This document shows, in pieces, positions 1 to 8,530 of a stretch of DNA of 64,000 bases. Position numbers and translations under genes: made by a program. The notes beneath the pieces were generated by a model. The model was not told where the DNA came from and made no database searches. It saw only the letters and a list, made by a program, of their open reading frames with translations. Position 1 is the first letter of the stretch; every line of letters begins with the position of its first letter. The DNA lies in NCBI RefSeq assembly GCF_026000295.1, contig NZ_AP026769.1, forward strand, positions 434,001 through 498,000, written 5' to 3'. The DNA comes from Helicobacter suis HS1. GTDB taxonomy: Bacteria; Campylobacterota; Campylobacteria; Campylobacterales; Helicobacteraceae.

Positions 1-1
1 A

Positions 2-274
2 ACAGCGGCACAAACTCCAGTAACTCCGCCACAAACTCAAGCGCCACAAACTCAAGCGCCACAAACTCAAGCGCCACAAACTCAAGCGCCACAAACTAGC
101 GCGCCCACTCAAAGCACTAGCGCGATCCCGGCTGATGATAATGATTTGGAGAGAATGGTAGAGGAATTAGAAAACCAAGCGATCAAAGAGGGCAAGGTAA
201 GTGCGCAGGAGGTTAACGCCGCGCGTGAGGCCACAAGGGCGGCTAATCCAGATATAAAGATCACCCATGCCTAG
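2..274 (+). CDS. C-terminal fragment of a phage structural protein, possibly the Mu-like portal
   Basis: The open frame enters from the left edge and ends with TAG at 272-274; 90 residues are visible. The first part is Pro/Gln/Thr-rich and made of PQTQA repeats; the end is charged and probably helical ([15 protein letters not shown]). I do not recognise the family from this tail alone. The position just before a methyltransferase and a gpF-like gene is where Mu-like phages carry the portal protein (gp29, DUF935), so portal is an inference from order. The stop overlaps the start of the next gene by 8 bases, which implies translational coupling. Confidence 0.5.
   Translation, partial: TAAQTPVTPPQTQAPQTQAPQTQAPQTQAPQTSAPTQSTSAIPADDNDLERMVEELENQAIKEGKVSAQEVNAAREATRAANPDIKITHA
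31..105 (+). repeat. 15-bp coding tandem repeat, four perfect units plus one degenerate
   Basis: The unit ACAAACTCAAGCGCC occurs head to tail at 31-45, 46-60, 61-75 and 76-90, followed by a degenerate fifth unit to 105. In the frame of the phage fragment each unit encodes five residues (PQTQA register), so unit gain or loss would keep the frame and only change linker length. Confidence 0.9.
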
Positions 275-1043
275 TTTAGAAAAATACAGAAACCGCGCTT
301 TTGCTATGGATTGTTTGGAATTTCTTAGTCAGTTGCCCGGTGAGAGTATAGATTGTGTGCTAATTGATCCGCCCTATTGTAGTGGCGGTAAAAGAATGTA
401 CAACAGATATAATAAATATCGCGATTTTGAGGGCGACAATAAAAGTCAAAGAATTTGGATGCTTTTAATCTCCGAAGTTTTTAGAGCAGTTAAACGGGTC
501 TTAAAGCCAAGTGCGTACTTTTTTAGCTTTATTGACTGGCGGCAATACCCGGCGTTAAGTGATTGTATCCAACTGGCAGATCTAGCATGGCGGGGCGTGA
601 TTGTGTGGAATAAGGGCAATGGATCGCGCCCGTTTGCTAATGCTTTCAAGCAACAATGCGAGTTTATTTTGTGGGGCACTAAAGGTACTTTGCCACTAAC
701 TAGCAGAAAAGAAGCTAATTATTATTTTGGCTATGTAGAAAAATACCTACACCCTAGCCAAAAACAGCACCCCACACAAAAGCCCATAGAAGTGCTAAAA
801 CATTGTTTGCAAGTTGTGCCCAAAATTGAAGGTCAAGAGCCTCCGGTCGTGTTAGATTGTTTTTGTGGGAGTGGATCAACTGGGGTAGCGTGTGCTGAAT
901 TAGGGCTTGATTTTATCGGGGTAGAGCTCTCTAAAGAATACGCTATTCAAGCAAGCATTAATTTAGAGGGGGCGCTACTACACGCGCAAGAAAATAAGCA
1001 AAAAGAGGAAAAAGAGGCCGCAACAACTCACATCTACTTTTAG
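267..1043 (+). CDS. phage-borne DNA methyltransferase (N6-adenine/N4-cytosine type)
   Basis: The 258-residue protein has the amino-methyltransferase catalytic motif DPPY near residue 35 and the AdoMet-binding motif as DCFCGSGSTG near residue 200, that is motif IV before motif I, the order of beta-class enzymes. The conserved HPTQKP stretch lies between them. No endonuclease gene is next to it, so an orphan phage enzyme that modifies phage or host DNA is most likely. It starts inside the last codons of the upstream phage gene and is followed after 9 bases by the gpF-like gene, so it is part of the late head operon. The recognition sequence cannot be read from the sequence. Confidence 0.85.
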   Translation: MPSLEKYRNRAFAMDCLEFLSQLPGESIDCVLIDPPYCSGGKRMYNRYNKYRDFEGDNKSQRIWMLLISEVFRAVKRVLKPSAYFFSFIDWRQYPALSDCIQLADLAWRGVIVWNKGNGSRPFANAFKQQCEFILWGTKGTLPLTSRKEANYYFGYVEKYLHPSQKQHPTQKPIEVLKHCLQVVPKIEGQEPPVVLDCFCGSGSTGVACAELGLDFIGVELSKEYAIQASINLEGALLHAQENKQKEEKEAATTHIYF

Positions 1044-1052
1044 GGCGCGGTT

Positions 1053-2450
1053 ATGCCATTTTTAGAAGCTATAGCTAGCCTTCAAGCTAGAAACCCAAAG
1101 CTAATCCCAAATGGGGCTAATTTCAAATTTAGCGAATATATCCGCGCGTTTAGTATTAGTGGGATTAGCAAAATTGATACTTTAGTTTCTTATCAAAGTG
1201 CCCTAGAAAAGGCTTTAGCAAAGGGGCAAAGTTTTAGGGAGTTTGTTAAGGCTAATCCGCAATTATTAGAAACAATCAATAAAAAGCGCCTTGAGCGGAT
1301 ATTTAAATACAATTTAATTTATGCCAACACGCGCGGTAAATTAATGCGCTATGAAAGTGCCCCACCCATTGCGGGCAGTAGCAATGGCGATGGCTGGTAT
1401 TATGTGTTTCATAGTAGGCACGATAGCGCCGCGCGGCATTTGGCCTTTGATAATGTTTGTCTACCAAGAAAGCACCCCTTTTGGCAGAATCACACCCCGC
1501 CACTTGATTGGGGTTGTCGGTGTGAGATTGCTATGTGGTCAGAAAGACAGATCAAGGCCAAAGGAATAGCGGTTACTCAAAATATCCCACAAGAGGGCGG
1601 TACTCAAGCGGGGGGATTTGAAAGAGATAACAACAAGTTCTTAGCTAGCTTTTTTAAAAACAAGTTGGCCACTTATGCGGGCAATTCAAAAGCTACTAGC
1701 CTACTTAAAGGCGTGTTGCAAAATATCGCTAGCAAAAAGGCGCGGTTTAAATCTTTGATCCGACTTTCACAAAATGGCGGGAGTTTGCGTTTTGGTAATT
1801 TAGATAGTTTGCCAATTACTCTAAAATCTGAAACACTCAAGGCTAACCCCGCTAATAATCTGTTTGATTTTTTCTTAGCTAAAGAAGTGTTAGACAATCC
1901 ACTATTAATGGCCACCCATAGAGATACGCGTAAGCTAGTGGGTCAGAAGTTAGGGCGCTGGTATGAGCTTGAGATACAAGGCACAGAGTTAGTCAGTTTA
2001 GAGCACTTCAAAGAAGCGCCTGACTTAAAAGAGGGCTTTAAACTTGAGCGATTAGATTTTGATAAGTTAGCGCAGCGCCTCCAAAATGAAAAACCCTACC
2101 CCTTCACTCAAAGAGTTCTTAACACAATCAAAAGCGCGCTATCTTTGTTAAACTTAGATGAGAAACAAGAGCGCCATGTTTTGGATAGCCCAAATTATAA
2201 ACAAGGGCGGAGTTACTACACTAAAGCGCCTACAATTGAGGAGGTGAGGGGGTGGATAAGGGAAAGTTTAGAAATTGAGTTTGACAAAAAACAAGGCACA
2301 TGGGACAAACACGGCATTATTAGCCATCCTGATTTTGAAGGTATAGTTATGCCATTTTTTGATAAATCAAAAGCCCCCGTTAAGGTATATAAAAGTAAAC
2401 TACACTTTAACAAAAAGGGCTTTCACATTGTGCCTACAACTGAGGAGTAA
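1053..2450 (+). CDS. Mu gpF-like minor head protein with extra C-terminal domain, possibly a nuclease/toxin
   Basis: The first ~200 residues match Mu gpF/SPP1 gp7-type head morphogenesis proteins, including the PPLDWGCRCE signature at about residues 148-158. Its usual job is procapsid assembly and DNA packaging or ejection. Beyond about residue 260 there is a second, separate region ending in a compact segment from about residue 370 with RHVLDSPNY, YYTKAP and KHGIISHPDF. That layout resembles the barnase/EndoU/colicin/RelE-like nuclease tails (PBECR families) known on phage minor head proteins; this assignment is by resemblance only. A 74-residue acidic protein is encoded 4 bases downstream and may be its partner. 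Length 465 residues. Confidence 0.75.
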   Translation: MPFLEAIASLQARNPKLIPNGANFKFSEYIRAFSISGISKIDTLVSYQSALEKALAKGQSFREFVKANPQLLETINKKRLERIFKYNLIYANTRGKLMRYESAPPIAGSSNGDGWYYVFHSRHDSAARHLAFDNVCLPRKHPFWQNHTPPLDWGCRCEIAMWSERQIKAKGIAVTQNIPQEGGTQAGGFERDNNKFLASFFKNKLATYAGNSKATSLLKGVLQNIASKKARFKSLIRLSQNGGSLRFGNLDSLPITLKSETLKANPANNLFDFFLAKEVLDNPLLMATHRDTRKLVGQKLGRWYELEIQGTELVSLEHFKEAPDLKEGFKLERLDFDKLAQRLQNEKPYPFTQRVLNTIKSALSLLNLDEKQERHVLDSPNYKQGRSYYTKAPTIEEVRGWIRESLEIEFDKKQGTWDKHGIISHPDFEGIVMPFFDKSKAPVKVYKSKLHFNKKGFHIVPTTEE

Positions 2451-2453
2451 CTT

Positions 2454-2678
2454 TTGAAAAATTTACCTGATATGGACAATTACTCCCGCTTGTTAAAAAT
2501 TACCTTCATTGACGGGGATATATGGGAAAATGCCAAGCTTAATGGTTATGATTATGCCCCGCCAAATCTCTTAGAAGATGAGGCAGATTTAGAAGATGAG
2601 TTAAGGGTAACCTATCAAGGTATAAGATACTCAATAAAAGCCTCAGAAATCCAAAAGATCGAATCACAAAAGCACTAA
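2454..2678 (+). CDS. small acidic protein, possible partner of the gpF C-terminal domain
   Basis: A 74-residue protein starting at TTG 2454; the start is supported by GAGGAG at 2442-2447, six bases upstream and inside the end of the preceding gene. It contains an acidic patch (LLEDEADLEDE) and a short C-terminal part with YQGIRYSIKASEI. No family recognised. Tight coupling behind the gpF-like gene suggests either a small structural protein or an immunity protein for the putative nuclease tail; the latter is inference only. Confidence 0.6.
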   Translation: MKNLPDMDNYSRLLKITFIDGDIWENAKLNGYDYAPPNLLEDEADLEDELRVTYQGIRYSIKASEIQKIESQKH

Positions 2679-2716
2679 ATCGCCATTTAATGGCCGTTAA
2701 ACACGGCTTAAAGGTA

Positions 2717-3520
2717 TTAAGTCAACTCCTCACACTCCAGATCAAGACTCACATGATCACGGCTTAAAAAGCTAATATCAACATTGCGGATCAAGCCAAA
2801 AAAGGTTAAACATTCTAAGGCGTTAGAGAGCTCCACCACACTTGGGATACTTTTATTGGCTTCAATGATTTTTAAAGCCCAATCTAAATCTTTTAATGGC
2901 AGTAAGATCGTAGATTTGTAGGTTTTGCGTGTATAACCTATCTTAATGCTAGTTCGCCCCTCCTCATCTGTGGTGATCTTGCTAAAATCCTCAATGCTTA
3001 AAGAGCCCTGATATTCGGTTATGCCTATGTTTTTGAATTCACCACAAAAAATAACCCCAATTTTTGCCATTTTGCCCGGGGCGTTTTCTAAATAAATATC
3101 ATAAGCAGCAGCGCCTGAGTTTTCTAAGAGATATTGCCCGCCACTTAGATAAGTGCCCCGCGTGTATTTTTCAAGATAATTTGAATCTAATAAAGAAACA
3201 CGCAGATAATCACATTCAAAATTAGAAAGGAAAATACTTCCCTTAGTTTTGATCCGTATTTTGATATAGCCTTCAGCCTCTGAGATCGTATTAATCGCGC
3301 TATCAAAGGCGGCGGTAGTGTTATCCGCGCACTTAAAGGTAAAATCGGTATCAAAGTTTGGCTTAGCGCCTTCTTCTGTGGCCTTAGTGCACTCAAATAG
3401 GCTTGTGTCTTTTCTAACAATATCGCCTAACTGATAGGTCTTATCCGGATCAAAAAAAGGCGTATGATCCTCAAGGTTACTTTCTATTATTTCAATCTCT
3501 GATCTTAGGAGTATGCGCAT
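2717..3520 (-). CDS. unknown protein encoded against the prophage head operon
   Basis: A 267-residue protein on the opposite strand between the gpF-like and gpT genes. No signal peptide or membrane segment is seen. Residues ~23-50 (FFDPDKTYQLGDIVRKDTSLFECTK) resemble the carbohydrate-binding-like module found on phage tail and fibre proteins (Y..GD.V...G..Y.C). The rest looks beta-rich, with alternating hydrophobic strands. In Mu the scaffold/protease gene lies here; it is not present. A receptor-binding or accessory cargo protein is possible, but the function is unknown. Confidence 0.55.
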   Translation of the reverse strand: MRILLRSEIEIIESNLEDHTPFFDPDKTYQLGDIVRKDTSLFECTKATEEGAKPNFDTDFTFKCADNTTAAFDSAINTISEAEGYIKIRIKTKGSIFLSNFECDYLRVSLLDSNYLEKYTRGTYLSGGQYLLENSGAAAYDIYLENAPGKMAKIGVIFCGEFKNIGITEYQGSLSIEDFSKITTDEEGRTSIKIGYTRKTYKSTILLPLKDLDWALKIIEANKSIPSVVELSNALECLTFFGLIRNVDISFLSRDHVSLDLECEELT

Positions 3521-3603
3521 GCCTTATTTTAGTGGGTCAAGCTTGTCTAAAATGCGCAAAAGCTAGCGCTAATTAATCTTAAAATGCAAGAAAAAGGGGA
3601 TAC

Positions 3604-4228
3604 ATGAAACTAACAGCAGAAACACAGGCCGCTATTAGTAAAAGTCTAAGTGCGGTTTTTGCCACAACTCTAAGCAAAAAGCAAAAGGACTACCAACAAG
3701 TAGCCTTAGAAGTGCAGGCTAATACCATGTCTGTAGATTATCGCTGGCTTGCAGCTATGCCGGCCATGAGAGAGTGGGTGGGCGAGCGTCAGCTAAAAGA
3801 TTTGGAGGGCTATACCTATACGATCACCAAAAAGAATTGGGAGGCCACGATCAAGATTGATCGTGATATTATCCAATATGATAGTTTAGGCATAGCAGGG
3901 GCACAAGTTGCCGGCATGGCTGATTTAGTGATCGATCACTACAACAAGCTAGTTTTTGATCTGTTTAATCAAAACGGGGCTTGTTACGACGGAAAAGCCT
4001 TTTTTGCAGGCGATCACCAAGTAGGGCAGTATAAATTTAGCAATTTAGGCAATTGGGGTCTTGATGAAGGCGGCATACTTGAAGCCCGTAAGAATATGCG
4101 ATCTTTGGTGAGTGAAAGTGGCGCGCCACTTAATATTAACCCTAATCTGGTGTTAATCCACCCTAATTTAGAAGGTCAGGCTATGAAAATGTTCAAAGCC
4201 CCTACTAAAGCCAATGGTGAAATTGACA
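3604..4228 (+). pseudogene. Mu gpT-like major head subunit, truncated by the IS element
   Basis: The protein reads as a Mu gpT-type major capsid subunit for about 208 residues (MKLTAETQAAISKSL start, then the conserved stretch with GYTYTITKKNWEATIKIDRD near residue 70) and then runs into the IS end at about 4228. Mu gpT is about 300 residues, so roughly a third is missing, and no continuation is found after the IS at 5447. The frame continues by chance into IS sequence to 4422. The prophage stops here: no tail genes follow, so it is defective. Confidence 0.85.
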
Positions 4229-4232
4229 TACT

Positions 4233-4253
4233 CCCCATAGCTAAAGCTAGGGG
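4233..4253. repeat. IS right-end hairpin
   Basis: A 21-base imperfect palindrome starting CCCC and ending GGGG, with TAGCT/AGCTA inner arms. An identical copy lies at the other end of the element. It lies just downstream of the tnpB stop on the minus strand, where the omega-RNA scaffold of TnpB systems normally ends. Confidence 0.75.
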
Positions 4254-4279
4254 ATTCTGGGATCATCAAAGCTTGCCCG

Positions 4280-5366
4280 CTAGGCGGGTCTTACAGCTTC
4301 TCCTCCAAGAGTGGATGCCCCCACTCTATGAATATTTATACTTGCGTTCAAATCTCTATCCAAAGAAAAGCCACAAGAAGGGCAATGAAAAAACCTATCT
4401 TTTAGGCTTAAATCCTCTTTGAGTGCTCCACAATTAGAACAAGTTTTAGAGCTAGGATAGAATCTATCAATCTTAACCACTTGGGTTTTTCTCTCCAAGA
4501 TAGCCACAAACTCACCAAAAGCCAAATCATTAATCTTGCGCCCCCAAAGTTTAACCATACCCTTCAGGTTCAAATCTTCAATGAAAATAGTGGCGTATTG
4601 TTTGGCTAGGCTATTAGCAATCTTGTAGAAAAAGTCTTTTCTAAGATTTTGGACTTTGCGGTGCAATCTAGCAAGTTTTAGCCTAGCCTTTAGGCGGTTA
4701 TGACTGCCTCTTTTCTTTTTGGATAGGGAGCGAGAGCAAGCACGGATCAAAGGCAAGAATTTAGAGAAAAATAAAGGCGATGGGATTTGTGTGCCATTAG
4801 AGCATGTGAGAAAAGTTTTTAACCCAAAGTCAAGCCCCACGCTGTTACCGCCTGCGGGCTTAAGGTTATCCTCTGTTTCGCACACCAAGCACAAGAAATA
4901 ATCGCCTAGATTATCTCTTTTAATGGTTAAGGTCTTGGGTTTGCCTGCAAGGTCGTAGGTTTTGACAAACTTAAAGCGATAGCCATTAAAAGAGATAATG
5001 TTGTCTTGGATTTTATAACCTGTTCCCCCCTTAAATGTGAAAGATTTGGTATAAAGCCACCTTTTTAAATCTAGGCGGTCTGCCTTGTTTCTTAAAAAAC
5101 TTTTTATAAGCCTTGTCTATCCTCCCTACTAGCTCTTGCAAGGTTTGAGAGCCTAGAGTTTTCAAAAAAGCAAAGCGTGCTGTTCTCTTTAGCTTGGTGA
5201 TGTGCTTTTTCAAAGTGTAGAAATTCAAGTGCTTCTTATAGAGCCTATAATACCGCTTATGCAAAGCGATACAATGATTGTAGCAAATGCCATAAAGACG
5301 CAAGAGTCTGTCTATCTGCTTGTTCTTGCTTGAATTGTAGAGTTTCTGCTTGTAGGCGATGAGCAT
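4280..5366 (-). pseudogene. tnpB: TnpB (IS605 OrfB) RNA-guided nuclease, one frameshift
   Basis: The N-terminal part (5366 down to about 5055) and C-terminal part (to 4280) are in different frames; adding or removing one base near 5055-5066 (around AAAAAGGTGG on the minus strand) restores one continuous reading frame of about 360 codons with no other stop. The C-terminal half has the RuvC residues (D in GLDFGLK, E in FIEDLNL, D in LDRDLNA) and a four-cysteine zinc ribbon (CSNC...CPSC). The N-terminal half has the basic helix-turn-helix-like region (YNHCIALHKRYY). The family makes RNA-guided cuts at the donor joint to favour element retention. Inactive as read, unless the frameshift is a sequencing error. 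Confidence 0.85.
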
Positions 5367-5420
5367 AGAACTATATTATACACACTTTGCTTGAAAAACG
5401 ACCAAACATGCGCCTTATAT

Positions 5421-5441
5421 CCCCATAGCTAAAGCTAGGGG
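5421..5441. repeat. IS left-end hairpin
   Basis: Same 21-base palindrome as at 4233-4253, located about 55 bases upstream of the tnpB start. From 5447 to 5671 there is no gene; the only structure I see is a short CACCC/GGGTG hairpin at about 5548-5564. Confidence 0.75.
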
Positions 5442-5671
5442 GTTTACGGCGCGGTTGCTAAGTTGTCATGTGCTTTAGGATTTGTTTTGGCTAAATAAGG
5501 CCACCCCTCCGGCTACTGCGCTCTAAAAAATTTCATTTCTCTTAACAGAAATTCCACCCGTGCAAATGGGTGATTCACTCCCTAGAAACTAGAAATCTCT
5601 AGTAACACATGCGTACTAAAACTTAGTGGCAATAGTGCCTTTACTTATCCTTGCCCTCACTATTTTTAATT

Positions 5672-7990
5672 TTAAAATTGATAACTCAGATACACCGTTA
5701 CTGAGCGCCCAGGACCAGGTTCTCTACCTGCAGGGCCTGTGCCAAGACCCCTGAAATAGTACTTCATGTTAAAGATGTTATTGACTTGCAAACTACCCAC
5801 AATTTTATGCCGCCCGCTCTGCCAAAGCGTTTGGCTCACTTGGATATTCCATACCCAATACCAAGGCAATAGCCCCACACTATTACAGCCATACTTCAGA
5901 CCACCGCTTTTAGCAGGGTTGTCAAACTGAAAACAGACAGTTTCTGATCTAGCCTGATTGAGTACCGAGGAGTATGCCCGGCTATAAAAGTAACTGCTAA
6001 TCCCAATGGTGGTCTTTTTGTAGGTGTATGTCGCACCAAAAATGAATTGATTAGGGCTTACATAGGGGAGTCTTTTGCCTTTGATGTTAAAGGATTGGTT
6101 AACAATGCCTTTAAAGTCAGACAGCACATCACCCACGCTAGAGGTGATCACCGCATCAATATAGGTATAGGCTACATGGAATTGCAACCCTCTAATAGGG
6201 GCATAATACAACTCTAGTTCCACGCCCTGACTTCTAGCATTAACCGCATCATTACTATACCCGCCTGCATAGTAGCGTTGCGCAAAAGTAACAAAATAGT
6301 CAGCATTAAAGCTAAGTAGATCCTTATAAGCATAGCGCGAACCCACCTCAACCTCGTTAAAAATTTGGTTGTAATCAACAGAAAAAAGCCCTATGGTGTT
6401 AAATTGTGGCGGGATAAAACTTCTGCGGTAGTTAAAATATAATAACCAACCATTAAGGGGTTTATACCCCACATTCAAGGCCGGACTCCATTCATTTTGA
6501 TATTGCTTAGTGGCATTCCATACAGCAAAATCTCCACTTTCAGGCCTCATTCTTTTGTAATTCAAAAAGGTATAACGCAACCCGGGTGTGAAAATCAGTT
6601 TGCCCTTAAAAAATTCCATTTTATCGCTAAGATAGCCAGCCGTGTAATTATTGGCCATTTGCAGGTTTTGGCTTGGCTTGGTTACCAAAGTAAAGGGCGA
6701 CATGCTGCATGTACTATTCTGCCACTCACAATTAGACTGCATGGCCTTAAACCACATATTACTAGTCATGAAGCGCATACCCACTTTAAAAGTTTGTTTG
6801 ACAGGCCCTGTGTTAACCACCACATTGACATTAGGCTCGATGCCATTGATCACATAACGCCTAATGTGATTGGCAATGAAAAATCCATTGTAGTTTTGAT
6901 CAGTATAAACCGGTAGATTAGGATTGATGCTAGGTTCGTTGACACTTAGATAGTTAGAATCTATCTGCATATCCCGGCTAAGATCTTGCCCGTAGTAGGT
7001 GAGTGTAAAATCCCCGCCTATTTTGGAAGTGTCGCCAAAAAATGTCTGATAGACCGCACCCCAGCGCATAACTCTACCACCTCTATTGGTATTGGGGCGA
7101 TCATTTTGGAAGCGGTTTTGATTGTAGGCTTGCTCGCTTAAAGAGCCCGGTTGGGTTATGAAAAACTTATAGTATTGGTAGTAGGCTGTGATTTTATTGT
7201 TGTCATTGATTTGGTAGAGCAAATCTAGCAAATAGTTTTGGATATTAGTGGGGGTATTGTATCTAAAGCCTTGTCCATTAGTCCAGTTAGCCTGAGCTTG
7301 CACGCCAATGTATTTGTTAATCATGCCTCCACTTCTAACATAAGTGTCATACAAGAGATTATTACCAAGTGTCTTATCCAAAGGTGTATTTTTATTTGTA
7401 GGTCCTGTAATCCCTCCATTCTTAGGACGGCCCCAGATAGTCATTCTTTCAGCCGCCTGATTTTCCCATTTGTAGGGAATGGGTTTGGTGATGATGTTAA
7501 TCACGCCCCCAACAGGATTTGGGCCATATTGCACGCTCTCCCCTCCTTTGGTAACACTGACGCGATCAATTGCTTGGAAGGAAACGGGGAAAATCTCCAT
7601 AGCAATACTTGCATAGGGCGCGGCATAAACCGGAATGCCATTAACCAAAACAAGCCCAGTATTGCTTGTGCCACTCCCTCCAGCTCCAAAACCTCTAACA
7701 GAAAATCTAGGTATAGCCCCAATACCTGTGGTGTTTCTAATATGCACCCCGGGCACATTTTGCAAAGCCTCCTCAAAACTTTGGTTAGCTTGCTGGGTGA
7801 GTTGTTTGTGTGAGATAACCGTTTGGCTACCTAAATAATTTTTCACTTCCTCACTACGCCAGCTTTTAGGGGCTTCTTCATTCACAGCCGCCCCTGTGGT
7901 TTGTACTTTTTGCAAACTGTGGGTTTTAATGGCTTGTAAACTACTCATAGCCAAGCACCCCCCCGCAAAAAAAAACATACTCCTTCTCAT
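5672..7990 (-). CDS. TonB-dependent outer-membrane receptor, FecA-like
   Basis: A 772-residue receptor with a signal peptide (MRRSMFFFAGGCLAMSSLQA), a plug domain with the typical NVPGVHIRN, SVRGFG and GGVINIITKP blocks within residues ~75-165, and a long 22-strand-type barrel ending in an aromatic residue (YLSYQF). Such receptors import iron chelates or other metals using TonB energy. The C-terminal GREPGPGRSVTVY stretch and the overall pattern are those of Helicobacter FecA-type proteins; the substrate (citrate iron, nickel or haem) cannot be decided. AAGGA precedes the ATG at 7990. The gene appears intact and is transcribed away from fliW. Confidence 0.8.
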   Translation of the reverse strand: MRRSMFFFAGGCLAMSSLQAIKTHSLQKVQTTGAAVNEEAPKSWRSEEVKNYLGSQTVISHKQLTQQANQSFEEALQNVPGVHIRNTTGIGAIPRFSVRGFGAGGSGTSNTGLVLVNGIPVYAAPYASIAMEIFPVSFQAIDRVSVTKGGESVQYGPNPVGGVINIITKPIPYKWENQAAERMTIWGRPKNGGITGPTNKNTPLDKTLGNNLLYDTYVRSGGMINKYIGVQAQANWTNGQGFRYNTPTNIQNYLLDLLYQINDNNKITAYYQYYKFFITQPGSLSEQAYNQNRFQNDRPNTNRGGRVMRWGAVYQTFFGDTSKIGGDFTLTYYGQDLSRDMQIDSNYLSVNEPSINPNLPVYTDQNYNGFFIANHIRRYVINGIEPNVNVVVNTGPVKQTFKVGMRFMTSNMWFKAMQSNCEWQNSTCSMSPFTLVTKPSQNLQMANNYTAGYLSDKMEFFKGKLIFTPGLRYTFLNYKRMRPESGDFAVWNATKQYQNEWSPALNVGYKPLNGWLLYFNYRRSFIPPQFNTIGLFSVDYNQIFNEVEVGSRYAYKDLLSFNADYFVTFAQRYYAGGYSNDAVNARSQGVELELYYAPIRGLQFHVAYTYIDAVITSSVGDVLSDFKGIVNQSFNIKGKRLPYVSPNQFIFGATYTYKKTTIGISSYFYSRAYSSVLNQARSETVCFQFDNPAKSGGLKYGCNSVGLLPWYWVWNIQVSQTLWQSGRHKIVGSLQVNNIFNMKYYFRGLGTGPAGREPGPGRSVTVYLSYQF

Positions 7991-8007
7991 TTTTATAATC
8001 CTTCATT

Positions 8008-8328
8008 AACTGCGCGAGTACAGCTTTAGTATCCCTAAATACATTGAATTACTTTTAGAACTCAACGCACAATCACAAATAAGTTTTGCTTTTAGAGTCT
8101 CATATTTTGTAAAGGAAGTCTATGCTCTACACACTCAAAGCCCCCATTTTAGGATTTGAAAAGATCATGGAGGTCGAGCTTACAAAAATTGATGATCTCT
8201 TTAGCCGTGTGAGTAGTTTAGATAACACCATTAGCATGGTTTTAGTCAATCCTTATAAACTGCGCGAGTACAGCTTTAGTATCCCTAAATACATTGAATT
8301 ACTTTTAGAACTCAACGCACAATCACAA
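8008..8328 (+). repeat. local duplication: 71-bp fliW fragment copied into the fecA-fliW intergenic region
   Basis: Positions 8008-8078 are identical to 8258-8328 (period 250). The right copy lies inside fliW; the left copy lies upstream of the fliW start, between fliW and the divergent receptor gene, where it has no coding role. Both genes stay intact, but the original intergenic sequence, and so perhaps their promoters, is replaced. Confidence 0.95.
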
Positions 8329-8529
8329 GTAGAGGTGTATTGTGTGGTGGTGATTCAAAAAAATTTAGAGGATTCTATGGTTAATTTTCTTGCTCCCTTG
8401 ATCTTTAATCCTGAAAATGGCTATGGCGCTCAAATTGCCCTTTCTATCATGGACTATCCAGATTTTGGCTTTAGAGATACGCTTAAATCTTTTGTACAAA
8501 CTCAGAACCAATCGCGTTTAAGCTCTTAA
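8122..8529 (+). CDS. fliW: flagellar assembly factor FliW
   Basis: A 135-residue FliW-family protein with the conserved start region (LKAPILGFEKI) and GFRDTLKSF near the C-terminus. FliW binds flagellin and/or the CsrA regulator, so coupling flagellin translation to assembly. Helicobacter has two FliW paralogues; the one upstream of murG (HP1154 in H. pylori) matches this context. It ends one base before murG starts. AAGGAAG precedes the ATG. A piece of this gene is duplicated upstream of it. Confidence 0.85.
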   Translation: MLYTLKAPILGFEKIMEVELTKIDDLFSRVSSLDNTISMVLVNPYKLREYSFSIPKYIELLLELNAQSQVEVYCVVVIQKNLEDSMVNFLAPLIFNPENGYGAQIALSIMDYPDFGFRDTLKSFVQTQNQSRLSS

Positions 8530-8530
8530 T

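Larger units (their letters stand above)
4229..5446 (-). mobile_element. IS200/IS605-type element carrying only tnpB
   Basis: The element contains a tnpB but no Y1 transposase tnpA. Its ends are marked by an identical 21-base hairpin sequence, at 4233-4253 beyond the 3' end of tnpB and at 5421-5441 upstream of tnpB, as expected for subterminal hairpins of this family rather than terminal inverted repeats. The exact borders are uncertain by a few bases. The element interrupts gpT. It needs TnpA in trans to move, and its own tnpB is frameshifted, so it is probably immobile now. Confidence 0.8.

Noticed and set aside
31..105. Regular repeats suggesting a CRISPR array
   Set aside because: Units are 15 bp, directly adjacent without spacers, and coding; it is a simple tandem repeat.
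5447..5671. A small gene between the IS and the FecA-like receptor
   Set aside because: All six frames have frequent stops; only a short hairpin is visible.
6497..6916. Plus-strand frame of 139 codons inside the FecA-like gene
   Set aside because: No ribosome site, no family resemblance, and the minus-strand gene is clearly real across the same bases.
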